Position numbers and translations under genes: made by a program. Positions 19,511-29,831 of a stretch of 64,000 bases of DNA are shown here, piece after piece; the first letter of the stretch is position 1, and each line of letters begins with the position of its first letter. The stretch comes from Prorocentrum cordatum (taxonomy: Eukaryota > Sar > Dinophyceae > Prorocentrales > Prorocentraceae), in contig CAUYUJ010018620.1 of assembly GCA_963575745.1 (NCBI GenBank), positions 110,001 to 174,000 on the forward strand, given 5' to 3'. The notes beneath the pieces are model-generated. The model was not told the origin of the DNA. It did not search any database and saw only the letters and a list, made by a program, of their open reading frames with translations.

Positions 19511-19809
19511 TGGTAGCGGAGCCGTGGTCCCGACCCTCCCAGTCTACGGGGTCGGGCTCCGCGGCTCCCTCTCCCGCCAGCGGCGCGGAGAGCCCCAGCA
19601 ACCTGGGGCCGGCCGCCGGTGCGGGAGCCGCAGCAAGGCCCGCCGGGCCGAGCTCCGGCGGCGGCGGCGAGTGGGAGCTCGTCGAGGTCCACCAAGGCTG
19701 GAGGAGAGTGGCGAGGCAGCTACGCAAGCTGTTCAGGCTGAGGAGGACCTGGGCAGCGCAGGGCCAGCACCTGAAGGATTTCACGAAGCTGCGCGCGAAC
19801 CGCCGCTGA
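19510..19809 (+). CDS. Element 2 leader ORF upstream of Gag
   Basis: An ATG formed across the LTR/primer-binding junction opens a 99-codon frame. It is Ser/Pro/Gly/Ala-rich at first, then GEWELVEVHQGWRRVARQLR and a basic helix-rich end. It stops at TGA 19807-19809, with the Gag ATG starting two bases later at 19811 in another frame. It may be the N-terminus of Gag separated by a frameshift, or a true upstream ORF. Confidence 0.45.
   Translation: MVAEPWSRPSQSTGSGSAAPSPASGAESPSNLGPAAGAGAAARPAGPSSGGGGEWELVEVHQGWRRVARQLRKLFRLRRTWAAQGQHLKDFTKLRANRR
19511..19518 (+). other. Element 2 primer-binding site TGGTAGCG
   Basis: Abuts the 5' LTR with no spacer. Complementary to a 3' end CGCTACCA, consistent with initiator tRNA-Met priming. 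Confidence 0.65.
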
Positions 19810-19810
19810 G

Positions 19811-20548
19811 ATGGCGGAGGAGCGCGTGCAGGCTCTAGAGCAGCAGATGATAGCACTGGCCCAGGAGCTGCAGAACCGCCAGCAGAGGGAGAACGATCTC
19901 ACGGCCGAGGTGCAACGGCTCGGCCGTGTGGCCGAGGCTAGACCACGGGTGGACGGGCCTGTGCTACAGCCTCGAGCCGAGTCGCTCGTGGACACTCGTA
20001 CGCTGGGCAAGCCAGACGTGTTCACGGGCGAGGAGCACAAGTGGAACGATTGGAAGGTGATCTTCAAGGCGTACTGTGGCGTCGTGATCGCCGACTTGCT
20101 GGCAGGGATGCGACTGGCAGAGAGCGCTGACGAGGCCTCAGTTCAGAACGATGACTTCCTCGAGGAGAATATGAGGCAGGCCTCGCAGCAGCTGTATTAC
20201 ATCTTGCTCCTCCTCTGCCGGCAGCATCCCCTGACGACGATCGTGAATGCTGGCGAGAATGAGGGCTTCCAGGCTTGGCGCAAGCTGGTTGAATACTACG
20301 AACCGAATGCGAGGTCCCGCATCGCGGGGCAGCTGCTGAACCTCCTGAACTTCTCGTTCACTGGCGATGTCGAGGACCGGCTGGCGCTGTTCGAGCGAGA
20401 GCTCCTCAGGCACGAGCAGAGGAGCGGCGAGGCCATCACAGCCTCTATGAGGATCGGCGTCGTCCTTCGGCAGCTCGAGGAAGGCCCTCTACGCCAGCAC
20501 CTTGCTCAATGCGACCAGGCTGGTGGAGTGGCAGGACTTCCGACGTGA
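19811..20548 (+). pseudogene. Element 2 Gag (UBN2-like capsid)
   Basis: Starts MAEERVQALEQQMIALAQEL, a coiled-coil-like leader. The Copia Gag core follows: GKPDVFTGEEHKWNDWKVIF, AWRKLVEYYEPNARSRIAGQ, VEDRLALFERELLRHEQRSG and RIGVVLRQLEEGPLRQHL. This fits the UBN2/retrotransposon Gag family, which builds the virus-like particle. A one-base frameshift near 20,497 moves the rest into the next frame; the frame called here ends in 15 unrelated residues. Confidence 0.85.
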
Positions 20549-21860
20549 GGTCACCGACATCCGCCGTGCCCAGAGCGCCATCGCCCCGGTGCCCGTGCCC
20601 ATGGTCGACCTGAGTGCGTTCACCAAGGGTGACGGCAAGGGCAGGTTCAAGGGCGACGGCAAGAGCAAGAGCAAGTCCAGTGGCAAGGGCAAGAGCAAGG
20701 GCGACAGCAAGGGCAAGTCCAAGTCCGACGGCAAGAGCAAGACCGGCAGCAAGTCACATGGTCAGCAGCTCGGGCCACTCTGCTGGGGCTGCGGCGGCCG
20801 CGGCCACACCCAGCGCGAATGCCCGAGCAAGCACAGGGGGGCGTTGGCGAGCATGGAGCAGACGCTGGCTCGCATCAACGCCTCCCAGTCGACGAGTACG
20901 ACCGTGCCATCGGCGGCCAGCTCTATGTCGACGGCTGCGACTACGAGGCTGAGTCCGGCGACGGCGATGTCCGGCACGAGCTCTCGACAGGTCGCAGCAC
21001 TCTACCTGAACGATGCGGACGAGCAGGTCAGCTATCCGTTCGCGAACCTCCACTCCCTCAGCATCTACGACCCGGGGCCGGACAAGGCGGACGCGGTCGA
21101 CTTTGCGATCGGCGCGGCCCTGGACCTGAACATGATCCACGGCAACTCGGACGCGGAGGAGGTCGAGCTCAACGGCATCTTGCGCGTGGGCATCGACTCG
21201 TGTGCGGCGGCATCGGCGCTGCCGCGCGGCTCGTGCACGGACTACCCGGTGCACGAGGGCGGCCAGGCGATCTCGTACATGACCGCCTCTGGCCACTACG
21301 CGAACGACGAGGGCGAGAAGATCTTCGTGGGGGCGATGCCTGGGGCATCCCAGGCACGCGCTGCCATGCTCAGGGTGGCGGACATCGGCAAGCCGTTGCT
21401 GAGCGTCGCGGAGATGGTCGACTCTGGCCATCGGCTCGTCTTCGACTCGGAGGGCGGGCAGGACATTAGCTACGCGTACCACAAGACCAGCGGAGACGTT
21501 GTCAAGTTCTGCCGCAGGAACAAGGTCTACGAGATGGATATGCACGTCGACCCGCACGTGCCGGAGGTCTGCCCGGTCGAGGCGGCAGGCCACGAGCCTC
21601 CCGAGGGCGAAGCCGGCCAGCCAGGCGCGGCTCACGAGGAGGTCGCGGAGGGCCCGCCGGCACGGCCGGCGAGGGAGCCCGCAGCGCCGACGGCGGCCGA
21701 GCGAGCCGCGCATGAGGTGCTGCATGGTGCCGGGAGTGCGTCTCCGGCAGAGGCCTGTCCGCAGGCCATCAGACGAAGGACCGCCAGGAGTCGGCGCTCG
21801 CGGTGGTTGGCATCGACAACGGCTACCTCGGTGAACGAGAGGACGCCGCGCCGCTGCTGA
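20498..21860 (+). pseudogene. Element 2 Gag C-terminus, CCHC knuckle and protease
   Basis: Continues Gag after the frameshift (LLNATRLVEWQDFRREV). A Lys/Gly/Ser-rich basic tract of GKSKS-type repeats follows, then a canonical knuckle CWGCGGRGHTQREC (20781-20822). The protease region has VGIDSCAAASALPRG near 21,187, with Cys where retropepsins usually have Gly or Ala, then LLSVAEMVDSGHRLVF, typical of Copia proteases. The end degenerates towards integrase, where the zinc-binding part of integrase should begin. Confidence 0.8.
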
Positions 21861-22921
21861 TCGGGAAAGATTCGAAGCAGCGTTGATTCCACGCGTCGGT
21901 GGTTCCAGCTAAGGGGACGCAGCGTCCCTGGCCGGCAAAGTCGTGGTCCAGGAGGCTGGCATCGGCTGGCCACAGGCGCTTCGTCTTCTGCTCAGACGGC
22001 GAGGCGCCGCTCGTCGCCCTGAAGACCCGCATCGGGGCCAAGCTCAAGGAGGAGCATGGCATCGAGACGGTGCCCGAGGAGAGCGCGGTCGGCGACTCTC
22101 AGGGCAACGGCCTGGCCGAGCACGCGGTGCGCGAGGTCGAGGCCAAGGTGGGGACGGCGCGGGCGCAGGTGGCCGACCTCCACGGCGTGAGCATTGGCGC
22201 CGAGCACCCAGTGACCCCGTGGATGGTCGAGTTCGCAGCCATGTCCATCAAGCTGGGCAGGCGGGGCGCCGACGGCCGCGCGGCTTGGGAGCTTCGGCAC
22301 GGCCGCCCCTTCAACAAGGACCTGGCTTGCTTCTCGGAGAAGGTCCTGTATCTCCCAGGGGGCAAGCGCAAGGCCGGGATCGAGGACAAGTTCCTCGCTG
22401 GGCTCTACCTGGGGCCCACGCTTCGGACGGACGAGGTCTACATTGGCGCGGAGTTGGGGGCGCTACGGGCCAGGGCCTTCAAGCGGTTGACGGTCGAGCA
22501 GCGGGCCGACAAGGACCTGCTGAACAGCCTCGTGGGGAAGCCGTGGGCGCCGGCGCCGACGGGCGTAGAGGTGGACGAAGTACCTGTGGCCATCGAGATC
22601 CGAGCGCCGGCGCCAGCGCCGGTCGCGCCTGTGGGCGGACCTCTGGCGCCCATCCCTGAGGCTGGGGACCTCCCGCCCCGGGCCCCCCGAGTCGGGCGAC
22701 CGCCGGCAGGGCCGCGGGCCGTCTACATCAGGAAGGACGTTGAGATCGCGAAGTACGGGCTCTCCCCGGGCTGCTACGACTGCGCCGCGATCCTCAACGG
22801 CGCCCGGGCGCAGGCTCACTCAGCCGAGCGCCGCGCTCGGATCGAGCAGGCGATGCAGGACGACGAGGAGGCAAAGCAGAGGCTCGAGGATGCCCGTGAG
22901 CGGAAGCGGCTATCGCACTGA
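21770..22921 (+). pseudogene. Element 2 integrase, frame-shifted
   Basis: The first catalytic Asp lies in VVGIDNGYLGERED (about 21,800-21,840), in a frame that soon stops. The main frame from 21,899 carries RFVFCSDGE (second Asp, about 21,995) and GNGLAEHAVREVEAK (Glu, about 22,118), then LAGLYLGPTLRTDEVYIG of the C-terminal domain. The His/Cys zinc-binding region is not recognisable. At least two frameshifts are needed to read the domain through. Confidence 0.75.
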
Positions 22922-23110
22922 CGTCGCCGGGCCTGTCTATCAAGAGGGCGGCTCGTCAGGCAGTGGCGGCCCAGCCCCAGCTCAGCAGGTGCCGCCAGCG
23001 CCCGAGGCCGCGGCGGCGGCGGCTGACGTGGCGATGGCTCCGGCACCACGCGACCCCGGCGACGACAACATGCAGGGCGAGATCGGCGCCTTCCTGCTCT
23101 CCCAGCGGGC
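22890..23110 (+). pseudogene. Element 2 linker between integrase and accessory module
   Basis: Read in a third frame: GPVYQEGGSSGSGGPAPAQQ, Ala/Pro-rich, then NMQGEIGAFLLSQRAQG. A frameshift near 23,105 joins it to the accessory module. Confidence 0.45.
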
Positions 23111-23112
23111 GC

Positions 23113-23757
23113 AAGGCCGACGTGATGGAGGTCTTCTGCCCGAATAGGCTTGTGGGCTTTGCCCCCCTCTTCGGTCTGGTCCACGGCGGCTCGTTCGACT
23201 TGAGGGTTGGCTGGGGCCTGACCGACCGCCAGCAGCAGCGACAGTGCCGGGAGCTGATCGAGCACTTCGAGATGTACTTCCTCTTGGGCAGTCCTCGCTG
23301 CGCGCCGTTCTCCATGCTGAAGTACCTGAGCGAGGACGCGGAGAAGCAGCGTGAGGCCTACGCCGTCGGGTACGAGCACTTGAGGTTCGCGATGGAGCTC
23401 TACACGCTGCAGGTGAAGCACGACCGCACGTTCTTGCACGCGCGCCCCTGGAGCGCGGACAGCTGGGACCTGGACATCGTGAAGGATGTGATGGCTCTCC
23501 CGGGTGTCGAGGTCGGGCGAGGCGACCAGCGCGTGTTCGGCCTGGTGGTTGCGGACGCGCACGGCGACAGGCTCGCCAAGAAGCCGACAGGATGGATGAG
23601 TAATAACAAGGAGGTGTTGGATGAGGTCTGCAAGCGTTGCCCCAATGATACTGGCATTGGCAGCCGCCGCGAGCATTCCACCTTCGTCGGCCGCAACATG
23701 CGTGTGGCGGAGAGGTACCCGGTCAAGCTCCTCCGCGCCATCCCCCGTGGCCTCCGC
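23113..23757 (+). other. Element 2 methyltransferase-like module (GSPRCAPFS)
   Basis: Residues about 51-265 of the frame starting at 22963. Ordered motifs are KADVMEVFCPNRLV (motif I-like), GGSFDLRVGWGL, MYFLLGSPRCAPFSMLK (23,287-23,313 for GSPRCAPFS), TFLHARPWSADSWDL, DQRVFGL, KKPTGWMSNN, then HSTFVGRNMRVAERYPVKLL. The Pro-x-Cys-x-x-Phe-Ser core resembles motif IV of C5 methyltransferases, with an extra residue before Cys. The order of conserved blocks parallels the element 1 module (PCQPW, FEWP, DGCAFDL, KKPWRIIT, H/G-rich end), so the two are probably distant homologues. It lies between integrase and RT, not before integrase. Biochemical function is unproven. Confidence 0.55.
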
Positions 23758-23976
23758 CGTCACCTTAGGAACAAGAAGGTGCTCACGCCTTCGGCCCTGG
23801 ATGCTGGGCCGAACGTGGGCGATGAGGAGATCAGCCTGAAGGACTTCGTCGGGAAGTGGCGCGACACGCCGAGGACCGAGTTCTACGACGACCTCACCGG
23901 CCTCCCGCTGGGCCCCACGCGGGCGAAGGCCGCGAGGCGCCTGGAGATGGATTTCATGGCTTTGCTTGGCGTGTGA
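23758..23976 (+). pseudogene. Element 2 linker after the accessory module
   Basis: Continues the same frame: EEISLKDFVGKWRDTPRTEF, then LTGLPLGPTRAKAARRLEMD, then TGA at 23974-23976 just before RT, which continues in the same frame. The stop is probably secondary. Confidence 0.5.
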
Positions 23977-24792
23977 GTCTACGCGAGGGAGGAGGACTGT
24001 CAGCGCGAGCTTGGACGGGGGCCCCTCAGTGTGCGCTGGGTCGATATCGACAAGGGCGACACCGACCGGCCGGACTACAGATCCAGGCTCGTCGCACAGG
24101 AGACCAAGGCGCAGAGCGCCATCGCCGGGGACGACATCGGCGCGGTGTTTGCGGCGACCCCGCCGCTAGAGTGCCTTCGGCTCATCTGCAGCATGGCGAT
24201 GTCGAGCGACCCGTCCGAGGGCCGCGCGCCGCGCTTCTTGGACATCTCGCGGGCACACCCGCACTGTGAGATCAAGAGGACGGTCTACATCAAGCTTCCA
24301 GAGGAGGATCCGATGTCGCAGGAGATCGGTACGTGTGGGCTCCTGCGGATGGCGCTCTACGGGGCGCGCGACGCTGGCCAGAACTTCGAGCTCACGACTG
24401 CCGAGACGGTCATCGGTGCTGGCTGTGACCAGTCGGCCTTCTCGCCTTGCGTGTATTGCCACAAGGACCTTCAGGTGAGCTTCTTCCACCACGGCGACGA
24501 CTTCGTGCTCGAGGGCTCTCGGGGCGGGACGCAGTCGATCTGCGAGGCCCTGAAGATGAAGTTCATCGTGAAGGACAGGGGCGTGCTCGGGCCGGCGCCT
24601 ACCGACGCAAAGGAGATCACGTGCCTCAACAGGGTAGTGCGCTGGCGAGACCGATGGTGCCAAGGGGGCGAGGCCATCGAGTACGAGGCGGATCCCAGGC
24701 GCGCGCAGATCTTGCACGCACAGCTTGGAATGGACCCCCCACACCACGAAGTCATTGAGCACGCCAGGACTGAGCCAGAAGCTTACACCTGA
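23977..24792 (+). pseudogene. Element 2 reverse transcriptase
   Basis: Copia RT with RWVDIDKGDTDRPDYRSRLV, FLDISRAHPHCEIKRTVYIK (motif A region), LLRMALYGARDAGQNFE, and catalytic HGDD in FFHHGDDFVLEGSRG (about 24,485-24,505). Copia usually has YVDD; HGDD seems characteristic of this lineage. The last codons lie past a frameshift near 24,745, after which RNase H is read in the next frame. Confidence 0.85.
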
Positions 24793-25519
24793 GGTCGAGC
24801 GCGAGCTGAACGAGCACGAGGCGGCAGAGTACCGCAGCGCGTGCGTGAGGCTGGGCTACTTGGCGCTCGACCGGCCAGAGGTGCAGTTCACGGCCATGGA
24901 GTGCGCTCGCGGCATGCAGAAGCCGACAGAGCGGCACCTCCGCCTCCTGAAGCGCGCTGGACGCTTCTTGATCGGAGCGCCGCGGGCCATCTAGAAGTGG
25001 GGCCGACAGCGGGCACCCACAGTGATGGACATCTACTCGGACACCGATTGGGCAGGCTGCCCGATCACGCGGAGGAGCACCAGTTCAGTCGTGATCAAAC
25101 ATGGGCAGCACTTGATCGTGACGGCATCGACGACTCAGATCCCCATCTCCGTGAGTTCGGGGGAGGCTGAGTTCTACGGCTGCGTGCGAGCGGCCAGCAG
25201 GGCCATCGGCATGCAGTCGCTGTGCCAGGGCCTAGGCAGGGACGCGAGCCTTCGCATCTGGAGCGACTCGGCAGCTGCTCTTGGCATCATGCAACGACGA
25301 GGCTGCGGCAAAGTCCGACACCTCGAGACGCCGACGCTGTGGGTGCAGAAGGCACTCAAGGACGGACGGTTTCAACTGGCCAAGGTTCCCGGGAAGTCGA
25401 ACCCGGCGGACCTGGGGGCGAAGTTCCTCGACCAGGCGGCGATGCTCCGAGGGTTGAAGATGATGAATGTCGAGCTCTCGGACGCGCCTCTCTCGAGTGC
25501 CCTTCAGGCGAAGGTCTGA
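24746..25519 (+). pseudogene. Element 2 RNase H
   Basis: Begins with the RT connection LSQKLTPEVERELNEHEAAE and RLGYLALDRPEVQFTAMECA. After an in-frame TAG (24992-24994) comes IYSDTDWAGCPITRRSTSSV, SVSSGEAEFYGCV, IWSDSAAALGIMQ, HLETPTLWVQKAL and KVPGKSNPADLGAKFLD, all standard Copia RNase H blocks with the acidic residues present. Ends at TGA 25517-25519. Confidence 0.88.
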
Positions 25520-25743
25520 ACCAGGGGCACAAGCGGCCATTTTGGCCTGGCCATTTCGGCCTGCATTCTTTCGCTCCGCGCTGTCATTGCCTTGGACGGG
25601 CTACGGCCGTCAGCGCGGCTATTGCGCGCACTTTGATTGCAGTGCTCGACCAACGCCGTGGTCCAGAGCGCTGTGCACTGACAATGAGTTTCGGAGCTTT
25701 TCAGGATTCGAGCATCGTGCCTGGCCGAAGAGCTGGGCGGCAC
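25520..25743. other. Element 2 3' untranslated region
   Basis: No coding content recognised. Contains GGCCATTTTGGCC, a palindrome that overlaps the core of the spliced-leader motif by chance or descent. Confidence 0.55.
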
Positions 25744-25751
25744 GAAGGGGG
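25744..25751 (+). other. Element 2 polypurine tract
   Basis: GAAGGGGG one base before the 3' LTR. Confidence 0.65.
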
Positions 25752-25752
25752 C

Positions 25753-25847
25753 TGCAGGAATCCAGAGACCCCCAGGAGATTTACTGTGAGAGATCATGCC
25801 ATTGCTGGTATGGCTCAAGGCAAGCATCCGAAGAAAAGATCTCGCCA
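25753..25847 (+). repeat. Element 2 3' LTR (95 bp)
   Basis: 94 of 95 positions match the 5' LTR. Confidence 0.95.
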
Positions 25848-25852
25848 GTATA
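25848..25852. repeat. Target-site duplication GTATA, right copy
   Basis: GTATA directly after the 3' LTR. Confidence 0.85.
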
Positions 25853-26330
25853 TGTATTTGTGTACGTTGTATGTGATCATGCAAGTTGGACTCATGTATG
25901 ATGTGATGTATGTGTTGTCTGTTCATGTATTCGATGAATCCCTTATATGCTATGTATTGAGTTATCTCCTCACGTATTAATTGTTGCAGTTAGTTGTGTA
26001 TGTATGAATTGTTGTTTTGTGTTATGTGTTTGTGTTATGAGTTTAGCGTGTGTCCCACTTTGTTGTTGTGTATGTGTGTATGTATGCATGTTTGTATATT
26101 TGTTTGTAAATATATACACGATTGCCCCCACAATCATACATTTTGTCTGGAATCGGAGTCACGTTCATCATCCTCTTATTCATATGTACCTTCTCTTCTT
26201 CCATCCTCCCCCTCATCTGCTTCCCACTGTTCGTCCGCATCCCTCTCTTACCATCGATTTTTCATATGGCGATTCGAATTCTTAGCTCGGGCCACTGTTG
26301 TTCATAATCTTCGGTTTGCTTTCATGCCTC
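25853..26330. other. AT/GT-rich stretch without a gene
   Basis: TGTATG/GTGTTATG-rich DNA continuing the target tract of element 2. Short ORFs lack recognisable content. Confidence 0.6.
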
Positions 26331-27665
26331 AGCCACATCGCGATGGAGAAGAAGGGGAACGAGGAAGGGGGAGAAGGAGGAGGCGCTGGGGGGGGGAGGC
26401 CGCGGGGAGCACTCGAGCTTCCGAGTCTACAAAAAGAAAAACCCCAACTACACAGTGTCTCCTTGCAGCCTAGACCAAAACAACAAGGACAACCAAACAT
26501 ACACAGCGTTTCCTTGCACCCAGGGCACCAAACACTGAGTATTCTCGGTTTTCTTGTTTTGCAACGGTGAGGAGGAAAAGGAAAGGAGGATAATGATGGG
26601 GAAGGAGGAAGGGGGAGAAGGATGAGGTGATGGGGATGGGGAGGCCGCGGGGAGCACTTGAGCTTCCAAATCCAAATCTAAAACAAAAGCAACAACACAA
26701 AACCACCATGTTTCCTTGTATCCTAAACCACAACGTCCAGAACCAACCGAAAATACACAGCGGTTCCTTGCTTCGAGGGCGCCAACCACTGTATTCTTGG
26801 TTTTGCGTTGCTACAGAGACGAGGAAACGGAAAGGAGAAGGAGGAGAAGGATGATGGGCGAGGAGGAAGAGGAATTGCGTTTGGAGAAGGGGGAAAGGGG
26901 AAGGAGAAAGAAATGGAACGGAGAAGGAGGAATATACTGAACGGAGAAGCAGGGAGAGGTATGAGCAGGGTGTGGCGCCCTCGGTGCAAGGAGACCTTGT
27001 GTGTTTGTTGTTGGTGTTTTTTTTTTTTTTTGTCTGAGAAGCAAGGAAGCCTTGTGTTTTTTATTTGGGTTTCGCACGCCCCCGCGTTCGCACGGGCCTC
27101 CCTCCCAGCACCCGTGGGGCTTGCACCCCCCAAAACAACGACGCAGGGCTTCCCTGCTTCTCAGACCCCCCCCCCAAAAAAAAAACTCTAAATGTCAACC
27201 ACAAACATAGTTTCCTTGCGTCCAAGGCGCGAAGCACTGTGTATTGTTTGTTGTTTTGTTGCCCGAAGCGCATGGAAGGGTGCTGAGAGGGAGGCCAGCG
27301 CGAGCATTCGGGCTTGCAAATCCGGGAAAAAACATTTTCGTTTTGTAAACATACGCATGGCTTGATTGCTTCTCAGACCTATTAAATGGGCGTCCTTGCA
27401 TCGAAGGCGCGAAACGTTGTGCATGTTTGGGCTTCTTGGTCTGCGGCGCATGGAAGGGTGCTGAGCAGGAGGCCAGCGCGAGCATTCTGGTTCGCAAAAC
27501 CTACCAAACAAAATCAACACAACACATGGTGTCCTTGCTTCTTAGGCCGAAAAGAATCAACAGCAACCAGCAATACACAGGGTTTCTTTGCATCGACGGC
27601 GCCAAACACTGTGTATTCTTGGTTTTGCGTTGCTACAGAGACGAGGAAACGGAAAGGAGAAGCAA
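26331..27665. repeat. R2 repeat family, left block
   Basis: Dispersed units of the type TTGCATCGAAGGCGCGAAA, CACTGTGTATTCTTGGTTTT, CGCATGGAAGGGTGCTGAG and GGCCAGCGCGAGCATTC recur, for example near 26,508, 26,765, 27,209, 27,400 and 27,580, with GGAAAGGAGAAGGAGGAG blocks between. Similar units occur at 37,670-38,400. No gene is seen; A-rich and G-rich runs make short ORFs. Confidence 0.75.
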
Positions 27666-28185
27666 TGAGCAATGAGCAATGCGCGGGGAGTTCAAATGAG
27701 TTGCTCGCCTCACACCGTGAAACCTGGCTAAGAACTCTGCGCAACCCGAGTTAATGGGGTGCGGGTTATCACTTGAAAGAAGACAGGGCAGCCCACACTG
27801 GCAGGACCAGCACTGCCCCCGAGCGGTGGCGAACACGCAGGCGTACGAGGAGGAACCACCTAAGGGACCGACGCCTGACTGGATCCTCGGCCTTTGCTAC
27901 TGCCTTTTCCCCTGCGTGGGGCCCGGTTGGGAGCTACCGCGAGGGGAATCACGGGAAAGCTACCGCTGGCCTGCTGATACGTGGCGAAAGTGGGGGCCTG
28001 GAAAGGATCTGGGATCACTCCCCTGGCCACTAAACTCGCCAGGCGTGCACTGCCTGAAAAAGCGCCCCGATTGGGCTGTGAAAATCTCCTCGCATCCCCC
28101 TTCACCCTTTCTCGGTTCCTACTCCTATCATCCTCCCTCACAGGCCTCATAGGCCTCACTGGTCTACCTGAGCCCAGGGCCTCAT
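27666..28185. other. Unassigned stretch beside the LINE
   Basis: Non-repetitive DNA with no recognisable ORF on either strand. It lies downstream of the minus-strand LINE ORF1, so it may be LINE 3' sequence; this is inference only. Confidence 0.35.
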
Positions 28186-28973
28186 TCATTTCACCTCGAT
28201 CAGATTCAGGATCCTTGCGGCTTCTCGCTCGAGCGGTCCCTTCGGGGCTGGGCCGACCAACTGCTCCGCTCTCTCCTGGTCCTCCTCGTGCTTGAGAAAC
28301 CAGGTGATCAACTCCCTGGCCAGCATGCCAGGCTCGTCGCAAATGAAGGCGAAAGTCAAGCGACCTTTCTTCGCCTGCTGCTGGCTCGCGGAGCCACTCG
28401 TCTCGTTCTTCCGCCCCTTGTACTTCCGATCACGAAAGTGGAGCGCGTGCTTGCCCACGGTCTGCGGGGCGCGGCGCTCTGGATGTACTTCGCGAAGTAC
28501 CCGTTGAATTTCTTGGCCTCCGACTCGATATACTCCTCTCTGCCCTGGATGAACGTCTTCGCGCTGGTGACCAAGTTGGGGCAAACCGAGGCCCGCAGCT
28601 GCACGTGAGGAGATCCACGAGTGCGAAAGTCTACCTTTTCGCCTGCCCGTTGCCGTTCTTTCATCTGCTTGGACATATCGTCGCACTTGAGACCTGAATC
28701 GATCATGAGCTGAGTGACCCCGTCGCTGGCTTCGAGAAGCTCCCACGTCTGGTAGACCGCACCTGCTAGGTTGGCGAGCTCTCGCGCCGAGGTGAGGCAC
28801 AGCTTGGTGAGGAGAAGCATGAGCACCTTGGTAAGGTCCTTCTCGTTCTTGTCGCCTTTCGCCCCGCCCTTCGCGTGCTTCGAAGGCTTTTCCCCCGAGC
28901 CAGGGCCCTCGTCCGCGCCCCTCTTCGTCTCCGACAGGGCCTGCATCCACGCGGGCGGCGTGAAGTCCGTCAT
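28186..28973 (-). pseudogene. LINE ORF1-like protein, frame-shifted
   Basis: Starts MTDFTPPAWMQALSETKRGA at 28973. Then a basic linker, then TKVLMLLLTKLCLTSARELA and NLAGAVYQTWELLEASDG, SPHVQLRASVCPNLVTSAKT, FNGYFAKYIQSAA. A one-base frameshift in the GC run near 28,465 moves the rest to the frame QTVGKHALHFRDRKYKGRKN, RLTFAFICDEPGMLARELIT, ending at the TGA at 28186-28188. The helical LLLTKL...ARELANL core resembles the ORF1 type I associate with dinoflagellate non-LTR elements. Unusually it lies just after the ORF2 C-terminus on the same strand. Confidence 0.55.
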
Positions 28974-28979
28974 GAGCTA

Positions 28980-29831
28980 CAAAGTGCCCACGGATCTGGC
29001 GAGGCCGCGGGAGCACCTGGCCAGGCAAGTGGCTGCGTAGACGTTGGCATAGCGCATCTAAGTCTGAAGCTTCAACATCGCACTGAGGACACGACAATGA
29101 CGATGGAGGCTCGAGAGGGCGAAACGTTCTGCCCCCACCGAATCGACAATGTCCCTGTAGCGCGGCAAGCACAACATGCCGAGCAGAACAAGCCCTGTCC
29201 CAGAACATCTCCCTGCAGCAAATACACGTGTTACTGGGGGTGAGCACGTGGCACAGGGGGCGAAGAGAGTGGCGAGATCTCATATGTGCCATCAAACCTG
29301 TACGCGTGGCCAACTCCTCCGCACATCCTTCGAACTGGCACCGGTAGGGACAACGTGTTTCAAGTTCGAGAGGATCTTGGTGGGTCCCATGATCGCGACC
29401 GCCCCCATTATCCATTCCAACAGTCAGACCAGGGGGGGGGGGGGGGGGGGCAATAGTCACTCCAAAGAAACAGCTCCATATCGCAGTGACATCGATGTTC
29501 AAAAACTCGTGGCGCACCTCAGGGCCCCACGTGAAGCCAGGACGATCTGCGAGAGCTCCCAGTACATCCTCAGAATCTGGTATAAGCCCCTGTGCCCAGC
29601 GGAAGTCCTCAGAAACCCTGCGGGCCCATGGGGGAGGCCTTGGGAGTCAGGTATCCGTCGACCAAAGGCGCCTCCCCCGATTCGAAACGCACTTCCCCAA
29701 AGAGGGCCGCAAACAGCTGGGCGTGGCTAGCAGAGTGAGAGGCCCAAGACTTATACCAGTTGAGTCGACGAATGCCCAGCTCCACCGAGGTCTCACAATT
29801 CCGCCAGTGTTTTAGCGCGGCCCGATTGGAC
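28980..29831 (-). pseudogene. LINE ORF2 C-terminal part with zinc-finger-like region
   Basis: Minus-strand reading continues the LINE after element 3. RRLNWYKSWASHSASHAQLF, ALFGEVRFESGEAPLVDG and LTPKASP come first. After further disruptions, including a G tract at 29,432-29,449, comes a Cys/His-rich block (29,080-29,352): CPYRCQFEGC, MAHMRSRHSLRPLCHV, TCICCREMF, SCPQCD. Such Cys/His tails terminate ORF2 of many LINEs. Its upstream half is at 37,373-37,665 on the other side of element 3. Confidence 0.65.

Larger units (their letters stand above)
19416..25847 (+). mobile_element. Element 2: full-length Copia-like LTR retrotransposon
   Basis: A 6,432-bp element with 95-bp LTRs (19416-19510 and 25753-25847) that differ at one base, flanked by GTATA duplications. 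Ends are TGCAGG...CGCCA. Internal order is leader ORF, Gag, CCHC knuckle, protease, integrase, methyltransferase-like module, RT, RNase H. Gag is retained, unlike element 1. Breaks include frameshifts near 20,497, in integrase at about 21,770-21,900, near 22,890, near 23,105 and near 24,745, a stop at 23974-23976, and TAG at 24992. It is from a different Copia lineage than element 1: the RT catalytic motif is HGDD and the accessory module is on the other side of integrase. Confidence 0.95.

Noticed and set aside
20754-21725. 323-codon minus-strand ORF antisense to Gag/protease of element 2
   Set aside because: Shadow ORF, Arg/Val-rich, no domain.
22816-23763. 315-codon minus-strand ORF opposite the accessory module
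   Set aside because: Shadow of the sense frame, which contains conserved motifs.
25536-25551. GGCCATTTTGGCCTGG as a spliced-leader relict
   Set aside because: The match is a GGCCATTTTGGCC palindrome lacking the CTCAA end; chance is more likely.
27666-28185. tRNA or other structured RNA gene
   Set aside because: No A/B-box pair or cloverleaf could be assembled by eye.
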